Positions 45,754 to 54,835 of a DNA stretch of 64,000 bases are shown in pieces. Under the pieces are notes generated by a model. The model had not been told where the DNA came from, made no database searches, and worked only from the letters and a program-made list of their open reading frames with translations. The stretch covers positions 434,001 through 498,000 of the forward strand of contig NZ_BMUA01000004.1 in NCBI RefSeq assembly GCF_014649955.1, in the 5' to 3' direction. The stretch's first letter is position 1. Each line of letters starts with the position of its first letter. The position numbers and the translations under genes are program-made. This stretch comes from Streptomyces violascens (GTDB taxonomy: Bacteria > Actinomycetota > Actinomycetes > Streptomycetales > Streptomycetaceae).

Positions 45754-46934
45754 GCGGCGGTGGCGGCATGGGCGGCCTCAGGATCGTGCGGCTCGCCAAC
45801 TTCGTCACCCCCGCGTCCGGCGGCCTGCGCACCGCGCTGCGCGAGCTCGGCCGGGGCTATCTGGAGGCCGGGCACGAACCCGTGCTCGTCGTGCCGGGCG
45901 GCCGGACGGCGGACGAACTCACCGAGCAGGGGCGGGTGATCACCCTGCCGGGTGTCGTGCTGCCGGGCACCGGCGGCTACCGGGTGCTCGCCGACCGGCG
46001 CCGGGTCCGCCGGGTCCTCGAAGACCTGGCGCCCGACCGCATCGAGGTGTCCGACCGCACCACCCTGCGCTGGACCGGGGAGTGGGCGCGCCGGGCCAGG
46101 GTCCCCTCGGTGATGGTCTCGCACGAGACGGCCGACGGGGTCCTGCGCACCTGGGGCCTGCCCGAAGCGGTGGCAGGCGGCGCCGCCGACCGGCTCAACA
46201 GGCGTACGGGCTGGGCGTTCTCGCGGATCGTGTGCACCACGGAGTGGGCGGAGCGCGAGTTCGTACGGATCGGCGCGCGCAATGTGGTGCGGGCCCCGCT
46301 CGGTGTCGATCTCGCGCAGTGCAGGCCCGGGCGGCGCTCGACGGTGCTGCGGGCCCGGCACGCGCGCGGCGCCCGGGTGCTGCTCCTGATGTGCTCGCGG
46401 CTCTCCGTCGAGAAGCGGCCGGGCCTCGCCCTGGACGCGCTCGCGGCGCTGCGGCGTACGGGCGTGCGGGCGGCGCTCGTGGTCGCGGGGGACGGCCCCC
46501 TGGCGGGGAGCCTGGGGCGCCGGGCGGCCGCGGAACGGCTGCCCGTCGAGTTCCTCGGGCACGTCGCCGACCGCGAAACGCTGGCCGACCTTCAGGCCGC
46601 GGCCGACATCTGCCTGGCGCCGGGCCCCGCGGAAACGTTCGGTCTTTCAGCCCTTGAGGCGCTGGCCTGCGGGACCCCGGTCGTGTGCAGCGCGTCGTCG
46701 GCCCTGCCCGAGGTCATTGGCGATGCGGGGCTCGCGGCCGGAGGTACGGGTGTGGAATTCGCCGCCGCCGTGAAGGAGTTGCTGGCCAGGCCCGAACCGC
46801 GGCGCCGGGCGGACGCTCGGGCGCGGGCCGAACTGTTCGGCTGGGACGCCTCGGTGGCGGCCTTCCTCGCCGCGCACGACGCGCCGCCGGTGCGGTCCGG
46901 CACCGTCCGTGCGACGCCGGGGGTGATCGTGTGA
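45750..46934 (+). CDS. GT4 glycosyltransferase
   Basis: 394 aa, second GT4 enzyme of the operon. N-terminus RIVRLANFVTPASGGLRTALRELGRGYLEAGHEPVLV, donor domain APLGVDLAQCRPG, LMCSRLSVEKRPGLALDAL and the Glu-x7-Glu signature AETFGLSALEALACGTPVV (about 290-308). The start overlaps the preceding stop (ATGA), and a second Met at codon 7 is possible. Probably adds the next sugar to the same acceptor as its neighbour. Its stop overlaps the SGNH hydrolase start. Confidence 0.92.
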   Translation: MSGGGGMGGLRIVRLANFVTPASGGLRTALRELGRGYLEAGHEPVLVVPGGRTADELTEQGRVITLPGVVLPGTGGYRVLADRRRVRRVLEDLAPDRIEVSDRTTLRWTGEWARRARVPSVMVSHETADGVLRTWGLPEAVAGGAADRLNRRTGWAFSRIVCTTEWAEREFVRIGARNVVRAPLGVDLAQCRPGRRSTVLRARHARGARVLLLMCSRLSVEKRPGLALDALAALRRTGVRAALVVAGDGPLAGSLGRRAAAERLPVEFLGHVADRETLADLQAAADICLAPGPAETFGLSALEALACGTPVVCSASSALPEVIGDAGLAAGGTGVEFAAAVKELLARPEPRRRADARARAELFGWDASVAAFLAAHDAPPVRSGTVRATPGVIV

Positions 46935-47830
46935 CCGCCATGGCCCTCGCCGGTGCGGCCCTCGAACTGCCCTTTCAGGGGCTGCGGTTCGCGGCACTGG
47001 GCGACTCGCTCACCGAAGGAGTCGGCGATCCGGTGTCCGGCGGCTGGCGCGGCTGGGCCGCGCTGCTCGCCGGTCACCAGCCGGACTGGGAGTTCCGCAA
47101 TTTCGCCGCCAGCGGAGCCCTCACCCTGGACGTACTTGAGCAACAGGCGCCCAGGGCACTGGAGTTCGCGCCCCACCTCGCCTCGGTCGTCGTCGGCATC
47201 AACGACACACTGCGCCGCTCCTTCGACATTCACCGTGTCGCGGTGCGCCTGGACACGGTGTACGGCGGACTCACCGGGCAGGGATCGGCGCTGCTCACCG
47301 CCTGTCTGCCCGACCCGGGCGCCATGCTGGGGCTGCCGGGGCCGCTCTCCCGCCCGCTCGCCAGGAGACAGCGGGCCGTCAACGCCGTGGTGCACACCCT
47401 GTCCGCGCGGTATGGAGCGGTCCATCTGCACCTCGCCGAGCCCGCCTGGGTCGAGGACCGCGCCCTGTGGAGCGCGGACCGGCTGCATCCCGGCGAGCGA
47501 GGGCACCGGCTGATCGCGGCCCGCTGCCACGCGCTGCTCGCCGAGCGCGGCCTGGCACCGGGCGCACCACCCCCGGTCGAACCGGAACAGCCGCCGCCGA
47601 GTGCCGCCGCCTCGCTCTTCTGGCTGGCCACCTCGGGCACCGCCTGGCTGGCCCGCCGCTCCACCGACCTGCTGCCCCAGCTGCTCCGCCTGGCCGGCGA
47701 GGAACTGCGCCACACGGCGCGGCTCGATCTGCGTGCCGCCGAAGCCCTGACGGCCGCGCTGGCGGCCGTCTCGCCGGGTCAGGGCCGGCCCACCGGCGCG
47801 AACCTCAGCGGCGTACCGGGGGCGGCCTGA
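46931..47830 (+). CDS. SGNH/GDSL hydrolase
   Basis: 299 aa, esterase/lipase-like. The four SGNH blocks are visible: GDSLTEGVGD with nucleophile Ser (about residue 23), Gly in NFAASGALT, VVGINDTLRRS with Asn (about 80), and the Asp-x-x-His pair in WSADRLHPGERGH (about 185). No signal peptide, so cytoplasmic. GTG at 46931 overlaps the GT stop. Third gene of the GT-GT-SGNH operon, so deacylation or acyl transfer on a glycolipid is plausible. Its last 52 nt overlap the convergent pxpC gene. Confidence 0.92.
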   Translation: MTAMALAGAALELPFQGLRFAALGDSLTEGVGDPVSGGWRGWAALLAGHQPDWEFRNFAASGALTLDVLEQQAPRALEFAPHLASVVVGINDTLRRSFDIHRVAVRLDTVYGGLTGQGSALLTACLPDPGAMLGLPGPLSRPLARRQRAVNAVVHTLSARYGAVHLHLAEPAWVEDRALWSADRLHPGERGHRLIAARCHALLAERGLAPGAPPPVEPEQPPPSAAASLFWLATSGTAWLARRSTDLLPQLLRLAGEELRHTARLDLRAAEALTAALAAVSPGQGRPTGANLSGVPGAA

Positions 47831-48648
47831 GCGGCGGCCGCCAGGTCCGGCTCGGGCACGACGCCGATCACCGGATAGCCGCCGGTCGTCGGGTGGTCGG
47901 CCAGGAAGACCACCGGCCGTCCGTCCGGCGGCACCTGGACCGCTCCCCACACCATTCCCTCGCTGGGGAGTTCACCCTCCACGGCACGCCGCAGCGCGGG
48001 CCCCTCGGTGCGCAGCCCGATGCGGTTGCTCGCCGAGGACACCCGGTAGTGGCCGGCGGCCAGAACGGCCGTGGCGTCCGCCGTGAACCAGTCCGCGCGC
48101 GGCCCCGGGCACATGCGCAGCACCAGCTCCCGCGGCACGCCGGGCGCGGGGGCCTCGTCCACGTGCGGGTACGCCGGGGCCGGGCTGCCCAGCGGCAGCG
48201 CGGCGCCGTCGCTGAGCAGCGGAGGGCCCAGGCCGGACAGGAGGTCGGTGGAGCGGCTGCCGAGCACCGGCTCGACGGTGATGCCGCCGGCGAACGCCAG
48301 GTAGGAGCGCACCCCGTGCGTCGCCGCACCCACCTCGACCACGGCTCCCGGCGGCACCCGCACCGGCGCGCCCCACGCCACCGGCCGGCCGTCCAGGGTG
48401 ACCGCGCAGGGCGCGCCGGTCACCGCCACGGTGACCGCACAACGAGGGCGTACCGCACACCCGTTGAGGGTCGTTTCGAGCACGGCCGCCCCTATGGCGT
48501 TGCCTACCAGGCGGTTGGCAAGTCGGCTCGCGGGCAGATCGAGCGCGCCCGAACGCGGCACCCCGAGGTGCGCGTGGCCGTGTCTCCCTTCGTCCTGTAC
48601 GGAGGTCAGCGCTCCGGCCCGTACGACGGACAGGGCCCGGTCGGTCAT
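47779..48648 (-). CDS. pxpC: 5-oxoprolinase subunit C (biotin-dependent carboxyltransferase family)
   Basis: 289 aa, KipA/AHS2-type protein. With PxpA and PxpB it converts 5-oxo-L-proline to glutamate with ATP. Family markers: VVRAGALTSVQDEGRHGHAHLGVPRSGALD at the N-terminus, LAFAGGITVEPVLGSRSTDLLSGLGP in the middle and GMVWGAVQVPPDGRPVVFLADHPTTGGYPVIG near the end. ATG at 48648 overlaps the pxpB stop (ATGA). Its 3' end runs 52 nt into the convergent SGNH gene. Confidence 0.95.
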   Translation of the reverse strand: MTDRALSVVRAGALTSVQDEGRHGHAHLGVPRSGALDLPASRLANRLVGNAIGAAVLETTLNGCAVRPRCAVTVAVTGAPCAVTLDGRPVAWGAPVRVPPGAVVEVGAATHGVRSYLAFAGGITVEPVLGSRSTDLLSGLGPPLLSDGAALPLGSPAPAYPHVDEAPAPGVPRELVLRMCPGPRADWFTADATAVLAAGHYRVSSASNRIGLRTEGPALRRAVEGELPSEGMVWGAVQVPPDGRPVVFLADHPTTGGYPVIGVVPEPDLAAAAQAAPGTPLRFAPVGRP

Positions 48649-49274
48649 CGCGCCGCCCGGGGCACGAAGCGGACCCGGGTGCCCGGGGTGAGCAGGGCGG
48701 CGGGCTCGCGGTGCGGGTCCCACAGGGCGGCGTCCGTACTGCCGATCAGCTGCCAGCCGCCGGGGGAGGGGCGCGGATAGACACCGGTGTACGGGCCCGC
48801 GAGCGCCACCGAGCCCGCCGGGACCGAGGTGCGCGGGGTGTCCCGGCGCGGCACGGAGTACTCCTCGCCGAGGCCGGTGAGGTAGGCGAAGCCGGGCGCG
48901 AACCCGCAGAAGGCGACCCGGAATTCGGCCGCGGAGTGGATGCGTACCACCTCCTGCTCCGAGACCTCCCACAGGCCCGCGACGTCCGCGAGATCGGGGC
49001 CGTCGTAGCGCACGGAGATCTCCACCGTCTCCTGGGCGCCCGCCTCCAAAGGAGGGATGCGCCACGTCGTCAACTGGGCAGCCAGCGCCCGGGGATCGGC
49101 GATGCCGTCGAGCAGCACCGTGCGGGCCGCGGGCACGATCTCCCGTACCGGGGGGAGCGTTCCGGCGGCGCGCCGGCGCAGCAGCTCGGCATGCAGGGCC
49201 CCGGCCGCCTCGCCGTTCTCCAGCTCGACAAGGAGGGCGTGCTCCCCGACCGGCAGGGTGCGCAGGGGGCTCAC
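48645..49274 (-). CDS. pxpB: 5-oxoprolinase subunit B
   Basis: 209 aa, KipI/AHS1-type protein, partner of PxpC. Markers: PVGEHALLVEL at the N-terminus and the block FRVAFCGFAPGFAYLTGL followed by VPRRDTPRTSVPAGSVALAG and GGWQLIGST. GTG at 49274 overlaps the pxpA stop (GTGA). Order pxpA-pxpB-pxpC in a 4-nt-overlap chain, as expected for the complex. Confidence 0.95.
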   Translation of the reverse strand: MSPLRTLPVGEHALLVELENGEAAGALHAELLRRRAAGTLPPVREIVPAARTVLLDGIADPRALAAQLTTWRIPPLEAGAQETVEISVRYDGPDLADVAGLWEVSEQEVVRIHSAAEFRVAFCGFAPGFAYLTGLGEEYSVPRRDTPRTSVPAGSVALAGPYTGVYPRPSPGGWQLIGSTDAALWDPHREPAALLTPGTRVRFVPRAAR

Positions 49275-50044
49275 GAGAACGCCGCCACCCGGACGCCCGC
49301 CGACTCAAGGGCTGAGCGCACCCGGCGGGCCAGGTCCACCGCGCCCGGCGTGTCGCCGTGCAGGCACAGTGAGCCCGCACCGACCGGGACCTGCTCGCCG
49401 GACTCGGCCACGACCGTGCCGTCCAGGGCCATCGCGACCGCTCGCGCCACCACGGCGTCCGGGTCGCTGACGACCGCGCCGTCCCGGCCGCGCGGCACCA
49501 GGGTGGCGTGCGCGGTGTAGGCGCGGTCCGCGAACGCCTCGGTGACGACGCCGAGCCCGGCCCGCTCGGCCGCCGCGAGCAGTCGCGAACCCGGAAGGCC
49601 GAGGACGGGGAGCGCCCCGCCCGCGAGGAGCACCCCCTCGACGACGGCGGCCGCCTGTTGCTCGTCGTGCACGACCCGGTTGTAGAGCGCGCCATGCGGC
49701 TTGACGTACGAGACCCGGCTGCCCGCGGCGCGCGCGAAGACCTCCAACGCGCCGATCTGGTAGGCGACTTCGGCCGTCAGCTCATCGGGCGGCACGTCCA
49801 TGGAGCGGCGGCCGAAGCCCGCCAGGTCGCGGTAGGAGACCTGGGCGCCGATGCGTACGCCGCGCTCCGCCGCCAGGGCGCACACCCGCCGCATGATGGC
49901 CGGGTCGCCCGCGTGGAAGCCGCAGGCCACATTGGCGCTGGTGACGACGGACAGAAGGTGTTCGTCGTCGGTCAGGCGCCAGTGTCCGAAGCCCTCGCCG
50001 AGGTCGGCATTGAGGTCGATCGACGTCGTCGCGGACCGGGTCAT
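49271..50044 (-). CDS. pxpA: 5-oxoprolinase subunit A (LamB/YcsF family)
   Basis: 257 aa, TIM-barrel-like LamB/YcsF protein. Markers: DLNADLGEGFGHWRL near residue 10, SANVACGFHAGDP near 38, IGAQVSYRDLAGFGRR near 66, and YVKPHGALYNRV near 103. ATG at 50044 with AGGAG upstream. Hydrolyses the ring phosphorylated by the PxpBC pair in the known E. coli enzyme. 86 nt downstream of the DUF1445 gene on the same strand. Confidence 0.95.
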   Translation of the reverse strand: MTRSATTSIDLNADLGEGFGHWRLTDDEHLLSVVTSANVACGFHAGDPAIMRRVCALAAERGVRIGAQVSYRDLAGFGRRSMDVPPDELTAEVAYQIGALEVFARAAGSRVSYVKPHGALYNRVVHDEQQAAAVVEGVLLAGGALPVLGLPGSRLLAAAERAGLGVVTEAFADRAYTAHATLVPRGRDGAVVSDPDAVVARAVAMALDGTVVAESGEQVPVGAGSLCLHGDTPGAVDLARRVRSALESAGVRVAAFS

Positions 50045-50130
50045 GGGTGCGGGATCTCCTGTTCGGGGTGGTGCGTGGTCCTGTGGTGCAGTCTGCCCCG
50101 GGCTGGGCGGGGGCGCTCGGTCAGTGCGGG

Positions 50131-50919
50131 TCAGGGCCTCCGGTACCGGTCGTCGCGGACGTCGGTGAGGAACATCCGGCCCGGCGCGTGGGTGAGGGCG
50201 AACGGCGGCCGGGACGCCGTCACCGCCGCCTGCGGGGTGACCCCGCAGGCCCAGAACACCGGCACGTCGCCCGGCATGGCCTCCACCGGGTCCCCGAAGT
50301 CGGGCCGGGACAGGTCCGCGATGCCGAGCGATGCCGGATCGCCCGAGTGCACGGGCGCGCCGTGGACCGCGGGCATCGCCCGTGTCACCCGGCAGGCCGT
50401 GCCCACCAGGTGGGACGGGATCGGCCGCATCGACACCACCAGCGGGCCGCTGAGCCGCCCCGCGGGCCGGCAGGCCCGGTTCGTCACGTACATCGAGACG
50501 TTGCGGCCCTGCTCGATGTGGCGCAACGGCACGCCCTCCGCGGCCAGTTGGGATTCGAAGGTGAAGCTGCACCCGATGAGGAACGTCACCAGGTCGCCCC
50601 GCCAGAAGCTGGTGGCGTCGGCAGGCTCGGCGACGAGTTCGCCGTCCTCCCACACCCGGTAGCGGGGAACTTCCGAGCGGAGATCGGCATGGGGGGCGAG
50701 CCGCGTCCTGAAGGAGCCCGGTTCCGTCACGTCGAGGACCGGGCAGGGCTGCGGATTGCGCTCGCAGAACAGCCGTACGTCCTCGGCCCAGTCGGCCGGT
50801 ACGGAGATCAGGTTCACCTGGGTGTGTCCGGGCGCCCAGCCCGCGGTCGGCACGTCCGTGCCCGAACGGAACAGGGCGCGGGCCTCGCTCGGGGACGTCA
50901 ATGGCTTCACGGGGTTCAC
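50131..50919 (-). CDS. DUF1445 putative hydro-lyase
   Basis: 262 aa, DUF1445/UPF0317 family, usually annotated as putative hydro-lyase. Family features: [24 protein letters not shown] at the N-terminus, [22 protein letters not shown] (about 105-126), a [15 protein letters not shown] loop, and [16 protein letters not shown] near the C-terminus. GTG at 50919 has AGGAG 5 nt upstream and overlaps the stop of the MFS gene (GTGA). Position inside a 5-oxoproline operon, and the DUF1445 part of vertebrate D-glutamate cyclase (DGLUCY), point to a glutamate/5-oxoproline reaction; that is inference. Confidence 0.9.
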   Translation of the reverse strand: MNPVKPLTSPSEARALFRSGTDVPTAGWAPGHTQVNLISVPADWAEDVRLFCERNPQPCPVLDVTEPGSFRTRLAPHADLRSEVPRYRVWEDGELVAEPADATSFWRGDLVTFLIGCSFTFESQLAAEGVPLRHIEQGRNVSMYVTNRACRPAGRLSGPLVVSMRPIPSHLVGTACRVTRAMPAVHGAPVHSGDPASLGIADLSRPDFGDPVEAMPGDVPVFWACGVTPQAAVTASRPPFALTHAPGRMFLTDVRDDRYRRP

Positions 50920-52205
50920 AGCAGCTCCTGGCCGCGCGTCTCGGGCAGTCCGAGCAGGGCCAGTACGGCGATGGCGTAGCCGACCGCGCCGAACACCAGG
51001 GCGCCGCCGACTCCCCAGCTGTCGGCGAGGTAGCCGACCAGGGTGGGGAAGAACGCGCCCACGGCACGGCCGGTGTTGTACGTGAAGCCCTGGCCGGTGC
51101 CGCGCACGGCCGTCGGGTACAGCTCGCTGAGGAACGAGCCGAAGCCGCTGAAGATCGCTGACATGCAGAAGCCGAGCGGGAAGCCGAGCACCAGAAGGAG
51201 GGTGTTCGCCCCGGCCGGAAGGTGTGTGTAGACCAGGATGCAGACGGCCGACAGGACCGCGAACAGGGCGATGGTCTTCTTCCGGCCGAGCCGGTCGGTG
51301 AGGTATCCGCCGGTCAGATAGCCGATGAAGGCGCCGGAGATCAGGAACGCCAGGTAGCCGCCGGTGCCGACGACCGTGAGGTGCCGGTCGCTCTTGAGGA
51401 AGGTGGGCACCCAGGTGGCGAGCGTGTAGTAGCCGCCCTGGACACCGGCCGAGAGCAGCACCGCGAACAGGGTGGTGCGCAGCAGCGGGCCCCGGAAGAT
51501 GGCGGCGAAGGTGGCGCCGCCGCTCGTGGTGCGGGCCGTTGCGAGGCGCCGCTCGGTGGCCTGGGGCGCGTCGCTGACGTTGCGGCGTACGTAGACGAGC
51601 AGCACGGCCGGGAGCGCACCGGTCCAGAACACCACGCGCCAGGCGGTGTCGGCGTCCACGTACTGGAACACCAGCGTGTACACGACGACGGCGAGCGCCC
51701 AGCCCGCCGCCCACGCGCTCTGCACCGCTCCCAGGGTCCGCCCGCGGTGCTTGGCCGAGGCGTACTCGGCGACCAGGATCGCGCCGACCGCCCACTCGCC
51801 GCCGAAGCCGAGCCCCTGGAGGGCGCGGAACACCAGCAGCGTCTCGTAGTTGGGCGCGAACCCGCAGAGCACCGTGAAGACCGCGTAGGTGCCGACAGTG
51901 ATCATCAGCGCCTTGACCCGGCCGATTCGGTCCGCGACCACCCCGGCGAACGCGCCGCCGACGGCCGACACCACTAGCGTCACGGTCGTGAGCAGCCCCG
52001 TCTGGCCGGTGTCGAGCCCGAAGTACGCCGAGATCGCGACCATGGTGAGCGGGAGCGTGAAGAAGTCGTACGAGTCGAGGGCATAGCCCCCGAAGGCGCC
52101 CCCGAAGGCGCGGCGGCCGGCGGGGCCGAGCGCGCGCAGCCATCCGAACGGGCCGTTGTCGTGCGGGTGTTGACCGTGCTGCGGCTGTGCCTTGGTCGTG
52201 CTCAT
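50916..52205 (-). CDS. MFS transporter, aromatic acid/sialate symporter-like
   Basis: 429 aa, 12 membrane segments, of the MFS branch that includes aromatic-acid:H+ symporters and NanT-like carriers. Markers: [16 protein letters not shown] in helix 1, [13 protein letters not shown] in loop 2-3, [22 protein letters not shown] in helix 4-5 and [11 protein letters not shown] in loop 8-9. ATG at 52205 with GAGGTG. First gene of the five-gene minus-strand operon, so 5-oxoproline or a related acid is the likely cargo (inference). Divergent from the GntR gene. Confidence 0.9.
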   Translation of the reverse strand: MSTTKAQPQHGQHPHDNGPFGWLRALGPAGRRAFGGAFGGYALDSYDFFTLPLTMVAISAYFGLDTGQTGLLTTVTLVVSAVGGAFAGVVADRIGRVKALMITVGTYAVFTVLCGFAPNYETLLVFRALQGLGFGGEWAVGAILVAEYASAKHRGRTLGAVQSAWAAGWALAVVVYTLVFQYVDADTAWRVVFWTGALPAVLLVYVRRNVSDAPQATERRLATARTTSGGATFAAIFRGPLLRTTLFAVLLSAGVQGGYYTLATWVPTFLKSDRHLTVVGTGGYLAFLISGAFIGYLTGGYLTDRLGRKKTIALFAVLSAVCILVYTHLPAGANTLLLVLGFPLGFCMSAIFSGFGSFLSELYPTAVRGTGQGFTYNTGRAVGAFFPTLVGYLADSWGVGGALVFGAVGYAIAVLALLGLPETRGQELL

Positions 52206-52401
52206 GTGCACCTCGCAGGAGGGGACGAGAGGGCTGCTGAGACCGTGCGGGGCCGGGGTGAGGTCCGGTCGTGGTGGTTGCTTGGGTGCGCGTCCGGGGT
52301 GCGGTCCTGGAGGCGGTTCCCTTGTGCGGTGTCGGCGTGCGGTGACGGTATGTGCGTTGCCGGTGTGCGGTTTCCTCAAGGTAGGGGATTGTTGAACGAT
52401 C

Positions 52402-52418
52402 CGACAAGAGTCTTGTCG
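52402..52418. promoter_or_regulatory. Palindromic operator CGACAAGAGTCTTGTCG
   Basis: A 17-bp perfect palindrome around a central G (52410), with arms CGACAAGA and TCTTGTCG, in the 316-bp divergent gap. It is about 200 bp from the MFS start and 104 bp before the GntR start. The FadR/FCD class of GntR proteins binds short palindromes of this kind. Nothing else with gene character is visible in the gap. Confidence 0.6.
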
Positions 52419-52521
52419 AGACGTTCCTGTTTCCTCACGTGCTCACGTCCTCACGACCTCGCGATGCTTCTACGATGGGCGCACGCGTCGGCGGGAGCGG
52501 CCGGCGGGGAGAGAGGGCGCT

Positions 52522-53229
52522 GTGGCGACAACGGACTCCGGACTCGGCGGGCTTGCCGAGGACCGCGCGCTGCTGGGCCGCACCAGCACGGCGGAGCGGG
52601 TCGCGGACATCCTGCGCAGCCGGATCGCGGAAGGCTTCTTCCCTCCGGGGGAGCGCCTCGCGGAGGACGCCATCGGCAAGGCACTCGGAGTCTCGCGCAA
52701 CACCCTGCGCGAGGCGTTCCGGCTGCTCACCCATGAGCGGCTCCTGGTCCATGAACTCAATCGCGGGGTCTTCGTCCGGGTGCTCGCCGTCGAGGACGTC
52801 GCCGACATCTACCGCACGAGGCGCCTGGTCGAATGCGCCGTCGTCCAGGGGCTCGGCGAGCCGCCCTACCGCCTCGAAGGGCTCGACGCGGCCGTCTCGG
52901 GCGGCGAACGCGCGGCCGAGCAGGGCGACTGGCAGGGCGTCTCCACCGCCAACATCCACTTCCACCGCGCACTCGTGGGCCTCGCGGGCAGCGCCCGCAC
53001 CGACGAGCTGATGCGCGGCGTCCTGGCCGAACTCCGCCTGGCCTTCCACGTGGTGGACGACCCGCGCCGCCTCCACCAGCCCTACCTCGTACGCAACCGG
53101 GAGATCCTGGAGGCGCTGCGCGCGGGCGAGCGGACGCGGGCCATGTGGCTGCTCGCCGGCTACCTCGACGACTCGCGCGCCCAGCTCGTCGAGGCGTACG
53201 GGAAACTGGTCGCGGACGCCCTCGCCTAG
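52522..53229 (+). CDS. GntR family (FCD-type) transcriptional regulator
   Basis: 235 aa. Winged helix about 18-85 (TAERVADILRSRIAEGFFPPGERLAEDAIGKALGVSRNTLREAFRLL), then an all-helical FCD ligand domain (about 95-225, with HFHRALVGLAG supplying the metal-site Asn/His pattern). GTG start at 52522 with GGGGAGAGAGGG upstream. Divergent from the MFS-pxp operon and next to the CGACAAGA palindrome, so probably a 5-oxoproline-responsive repressor of that operon. Confidence 0.92.
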   Translation: MATTDSGLGGLAEDRALLGRTSTAERVADILRSRIAEGFFPPGERLAEDAIGKALGVSRNTLREAFRLLTHERLLVHELNRGVFVRVLAVEDVADIYRTRRLVECAVVQGLGEPPYRLEGLDAAVSGGERAAEQGDWQGVSTANIHFHRALVGLAGSARTDELMRGVLAELRLAFHVVDDPRRLHQPYLVRNREILEALRAGERTRAMWLLAGYLDDSRAQLVEAYGKLVADALA

Positions 53230-53295
53230 CCGCGGCCGGGGGCCGTGGGCAGCGGGCTGATCTGCGCCGTTTCGACCGTTGTCAGTGCGAGGACC

Positions 53296-53311
53296 TAATC
53301 TGTCCACCGTG
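53296..53311 (+). promoter_or_regulatory. Leaderless-type promoter of the MksF/JetA-like gene
   Basis: TAATCT at 53296-53301 is a strong -10 match and is 7 nt from the GTG at 53309, with no ribosome site between. TTCGAC (53271-53276) may be a weak -35 with 19-nt spacing. Confidence 0.5.
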
Positions 53312-54835
53312 ACTTCGCCTGCCTCGACGGAACCCGTTCCGCCCCAGCTCAGCGCGGCGGCGCGCCCCGCACCGGGCCCGGCCGCCGACGAGGGGCTCGC
53401 GCGGCGGCTGCGCGCGCTGGCGTGCACCGCGCCGCTGCACGACCTCGACGTGCGCAAGGCCAACCTCGCGGGCGAGTACTCGGTGTACGCGATGGCCGAG
53501 GTGGCGCTCGCCTCCATCGACCTCGTCACGCTGAACATGGACTTCGACACGGGCGCCGACCACGAGCAGATCGTGGCCCGGCTCATCCCGCGCGTCGCCG
53601 CCCAGGCACCGGCCCGGCCCGCCTCCGAGCACGAGCGGGTGGCCCGTTGGGTCCTGGAGAACCTGATCAACGTGGGCAGCGTGGACCGGGGCTTCCGCGC
53701 GGTGTACGGCACGTTCAACCCGGACGGGGTCTACGTCCGCCGGGACTACGACTTCAAGCTCCTCGAAGAGGTCCCGGGGTACGGGGGCGCGGTCTATCTG
53801 CGCACCACCGACGAGGCCGTCAACGTCCTGGTCGGCGCCCTCGACACCGACGTCACCAGCGCCCAGATCGCGGCCGAGGTCAAGCTGGAGGTCCTGATCA
53901 GCCGCGGCCGCCTGGCCGACGCCCAGCTCGCCGCCGAACAGGCCCGCTACCGCACGGTGCAGTACGCGGAGACGCTGCGGCGCACCCTGGAGGCCACGCG
54001 GCGCAACGTGCGCGCGGTCGACTGGCTCAACGCGGTGCCGGACATGATCGCCGAGGCCCTCGACCACGTCGCCGACCGCTACCGGCACGAGAACGCGATC
54101 CTCACCAACATCCGCAAGGCCCGCGACGAGGCGGAGGACCCCGAGCACAAGCGCCGCGCCGCCGAGCTCGTCGACATCGTCAAGGACTGCATCCGCCGCC
54201 ACACCCAGCTCCAGTCCCGCCTCCTGGAGGCGGGCCCGCTGTTCCGTGCCGAACAGGACCGCCAGGCCTTCGCCCGCCCGGCCGCCCGCGCCGGCCTCGA
54301 CCTGTACGGCCAGCTGGTCGCCCCGCTGCTGCCGCTCCCGGTGGCCGACGCGATCCGGGTCACCGACGCCTTCTTCGCGCGCGGGACCGGTCTGCGCACA
54401 CCGGTGTCCGTACGGGTCGGCGACCTCGTGGACATACTGCTCACGCCGCCCATGGAGCGCGAGCACCTCGGCGCTGAGATGCCCGAGCCGGACCTCGTCG
54501 CCACCCCCGACGACAGCCGGTTCAGCGAGGAGCAGCTCGCCGCCGCCATGGAACTGCTCGACCTGGAGCACGACGCCCCGCGCCGCCTCTCGGGCCTGCT
54601 GGCCGAGGCCCGCCGCCTCGACCCCGAACTGCCGTACCTGGTGGCCCTGTTGGCAGTCCACGCGGCGAGCCCGCCGGTGGGCACGGCATACCGCCAGGGC
54701 GAAGAACGCCTCCTGTTCGCCGTGGACGACGGCACCCAGCTGGACGACCCGGAGTTCGGCGGGGCGGACCTGATCGTGGGCACGGCGCTGCTGGACGCGG
54801 CGGGGATGGCGGCGGGCCGGACGGAGGCGGCGTGA
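53309..54835 (+). CDS. MksF/JetA-like kleisin candidate of an SMC-type operon
   Basis: 508 aa, soluble, no assigned motif. GTG at 53309 fixed by the leaderless promoter position. The N-terminal part (about 25-230) has winged-helix-like segments (RDYDFKLLEEVPGYGGAVYLRTTDEAVNVLVGAL). A long helical region follows (about 240-340, rich in Glu/Arg/Ala, AAEQARYRTVQYAETLRRTLEATRRNV), then an acidic C-terminal helical/wHTH part. Size, fold pattern and gene order relative to the small wHTH protein and the SMC-like ATPase fit the MksF/JetA kleisin of MksBEF/Wadjet complexes. The match is by architecture, not by recognised residues. Confidence 0.75.
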   Translation: MTSPASTEPVPPQLSAAARPAPGPAADEGLARRLRALACTAPLHDLDVRKANLAGEYSVYAMAEVALASIDLVTLNMDFDTGADHEQIVARLIPRVAAQAPARPASEHERVARWVLENLINVGSVDRGFRAVYGTFNPDGVYVRRDYDFKLLEEVPGYGGAVYLRTTDEAVNVLVGALDTDVTSAQIAAEVKLEVLISRGRLADAQLAAEQARYRTVQYAETLRRTLEATRRNVRAVDWLNAVPDMIAEALDHVADRYRHENAILTNIRKARDEAEDPEHKRRAAELVDIVKDCIRRHTQLQSRLLEAGPLFRAEQDRQAFARPAARAGLDLYGQLVAPLLPLPVADAIRVTDAFFARGTGLRTPVSVRVGDLVDILLTPPMEREHLGAEMPEPDLVATPDDSRFSEEQLAAAMELLDLEHDAPRRLSGLLAEARRLDPELPYLVALLAVHAASPPVGTAYRQGEERLLFAVDDGTQLDDPEFGGADLIVGTALLDAAGMAAGRTEAA

